Assembly (NCBI GenBank): GCA_014706295.1
Contig: JACSVZ010000022.1
Coordinates: 12,356,830-12,420,829, forward strand
Direction: 5' to 3'
DNA from: Lycocorax pyrrhopterus obiensis
Lineage: Eukaryota > Chordata > Aves > Passeriformes > Paradisaeidae
DNA: 64,000 bases
This document shows, piece after piece, positions 63,101-64,000 of this stretch. The position numbers and the translations under genes were made by a program. Under the pieces are notes generated by a model that saw nothing but the letters and a program-made list of their open reading frames with translations, had not been told where the DNA came from and did no database searches. Numbering within the stretch: the stretch's first letter is position 1; every line of letters starts with the position of its first letter.

Positions 63101-64000
63101 GATTGTTACACACAGGGAGAGGGGAGCTGACTGCTCTCATAAATAAGTCAATGTGTTACTCCTGCAAGACTGGAAGCGGAATGACAGCTCCTCCAGATGC
63201 TGATGCTCTACTTCTCCGTGACCCTCAGTAAACCGAAGTCTGCTAAAAATACCCTCCAAAAGCACACGTGCTCCAGGGCTGCAGAAACCCTTGGAGCAGG
63301 GGAGGTTTCAAATGGCCACATTCCAGCTCAATCCCACCTCCATCCCCAGCTGGGCTGGGTATCACGCCTCTGCTCCCGGCTCGTGTGCCCAAACCTCCAC
63401 GGAGCATCGCCGCCCTGGCTGAGGGGCTTTGTGGCCAGGGAGTGGGGAAGGCTGGTGGAGCCTGAGCTGCTGAGCCTCCCCAGGGTGGTGGGGATGGTGC
63501 CTGCTGCATCCTGGCTGCTTTGGGAGCAAATCATGGCCACACCACGTTTTAACGGAGATTATTTCAAGTTATGTTTCCAATAGGGATATTTCTGTACGTG
63601 CCCAGCCTTGCTCTCCTCCCTGCCCTCTCTTGACACAATGAAGAGGCAGGTGATAAAACACAGCAAAAATTAAAGGCAAGAAGAGATGGAAGCCCATTAA
63701 ATTCCAAAGCAGAGCTTTGATTTGGGATGAACATTCCTTCATTCCTCAAAATGCAACTTGTGAAGACAGTGACTACTCAGGCATGGGGCCAAGGGCATGT
63801 CACCTTCCCCTCCTGACACCCAACAGAGGAAATAAATCAATGTCATCAAACCCCAGCTTCTTGCTCCCCTTCTTTTGCAATTTGATGTCTGAGGTGCATA
63901 AGGAAAAGGAAAGCAGGAGTATGACAGGGTGATTAGTGCTTATCTTTACCCACACAGAGAATAAGTTACCAATCAGCCGCTCTGTCCCTATCTCCTTATT

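Larger units (their letters stand above)
23750..64000 (-). other. NTSR1: NTSR1 gene, 3' portion (exons 2-4; exon 1 off the right edge)
   Basis: This is the span of the neurotensin receptor 1 gene inside the window, transcribed right to left. Three coding exons are seen at 41024-41225, 30947-31037 and 28406-28655. Their reading phases (0 then 1, 1 then 2, 2 then stop) join into one 180-residue C-terminal part of a class A GPCR. The known receptor is a roughly 420-residue Gq-coupled plasma-membrane receptor for the neuropeptide neurotensin; the four-coding-exon layout with a large first exon matches the mammalian gene. No frame between 41226 and 64000 contains the TM1-TM4 region, so exon 1 and the promoter are inferred to lie beyond the window. 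The left limit rests on a predicted poly(A) site and is less certain than the exons. Confidence 0.9.
41226..64000 (-). other. NTSR1 intron 1, 3' part (at least 22.8 kb)
   Basis: Everything upstream of exon 2 to the window edge is assigned to intron 1, because the first coding exon (N-terminus to about TM4) is not seen in any frame. Contents: two CR1 fragments (50471-50537 and 59992-60180), a 94-bp tandem duplication (52221-52403), a T-rich tract (52819-52895), a possible MIR-like SINE (43050-43140) and a GC-rich, stop-poor stretch (56880-57620). Several AT-rich stretches (41600-41880, 43240-43480, 56480-56780) could be conserved noncoding sequence, but conservation cannot be judged from one genome. 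An independent gene inside the intron is not excluded. Confidence 0.75.

Noticed and set aside
1..64000. CRISPR arrays, operons, tRNA or rRNA genes, endogenous retrovirus coding regions
   Set aside because: No regularly spaced direct repeats, no bacterial-type gene packing, no tRNA or rRNA signature spotted by eye, and no gag, pol or env-like frames. A tRNA scan and a repeat-library search would be the decisive checks.

Overview
The window looks like a piece of a bird chromosome. The evidence is an intron-split vertebrate gene plus at least a dozen fragments of the avian CR1 LINE, several ending in the octamer repeat (ATTCTGTG / ATTCTATG) typical of CR1 3' ends. There are no operons, phage or bacterial signals. 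The species cannot be read from the sequence.

One protein-coding gene is recognisable: the 3' half of the neurotensin receptor 1 gene (NTSR1) on the minus strand. Three coding exons are present: exon 2 (41225 down to 41024), exon 3 (31037 down to 30947) and the last coding exon (28655 down to 28406). All have canonical AG/GT borders, and their phases join without a gap (1+2 bases make an Arg codon, 2+1 bases make an Asp codon). Together they give 180 residues: TM5, intracellular loop 3, TM6, extracellular loop 3, TM7, helix 8 and the C-tail. Exon 1, which should encode the N-terminus to about the start of TM5, is not visible and must lie beyond 64000, so intron 1 is at least 22.8 kb.

Layout: 1 to about 23750 is the downstream flank, with CR1 debris and no recognisable coding exon. 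About 23750-28405 is a probable long 3' UTR ending at an AATAAA signal with paired UGUA elements. 28406-41225 holds exons 4-2 with introns of 2.3 and 10.0 kb. 41226-64000 is intron 1. Intron 2 contains a sharply CpG-rich block (about 34676-34900) with three perfect AP-1 heptamers, the best regulatory candidate in the window. Intron 1 carries a diverged 94-bp tandem duplication, a long T-rich tract and a possible ancient MIR-like SINE. A CR1 near 21.4-22.0 kb has the layout of a 5'-inverted (twin-primed) insertion.

I found no undescribed system. Most other open frames are short, lack recognisable domains and lie in introns, UTR or repeats; I treat them as chance. Exon borders are from direct reading; repeat edges are approximate.
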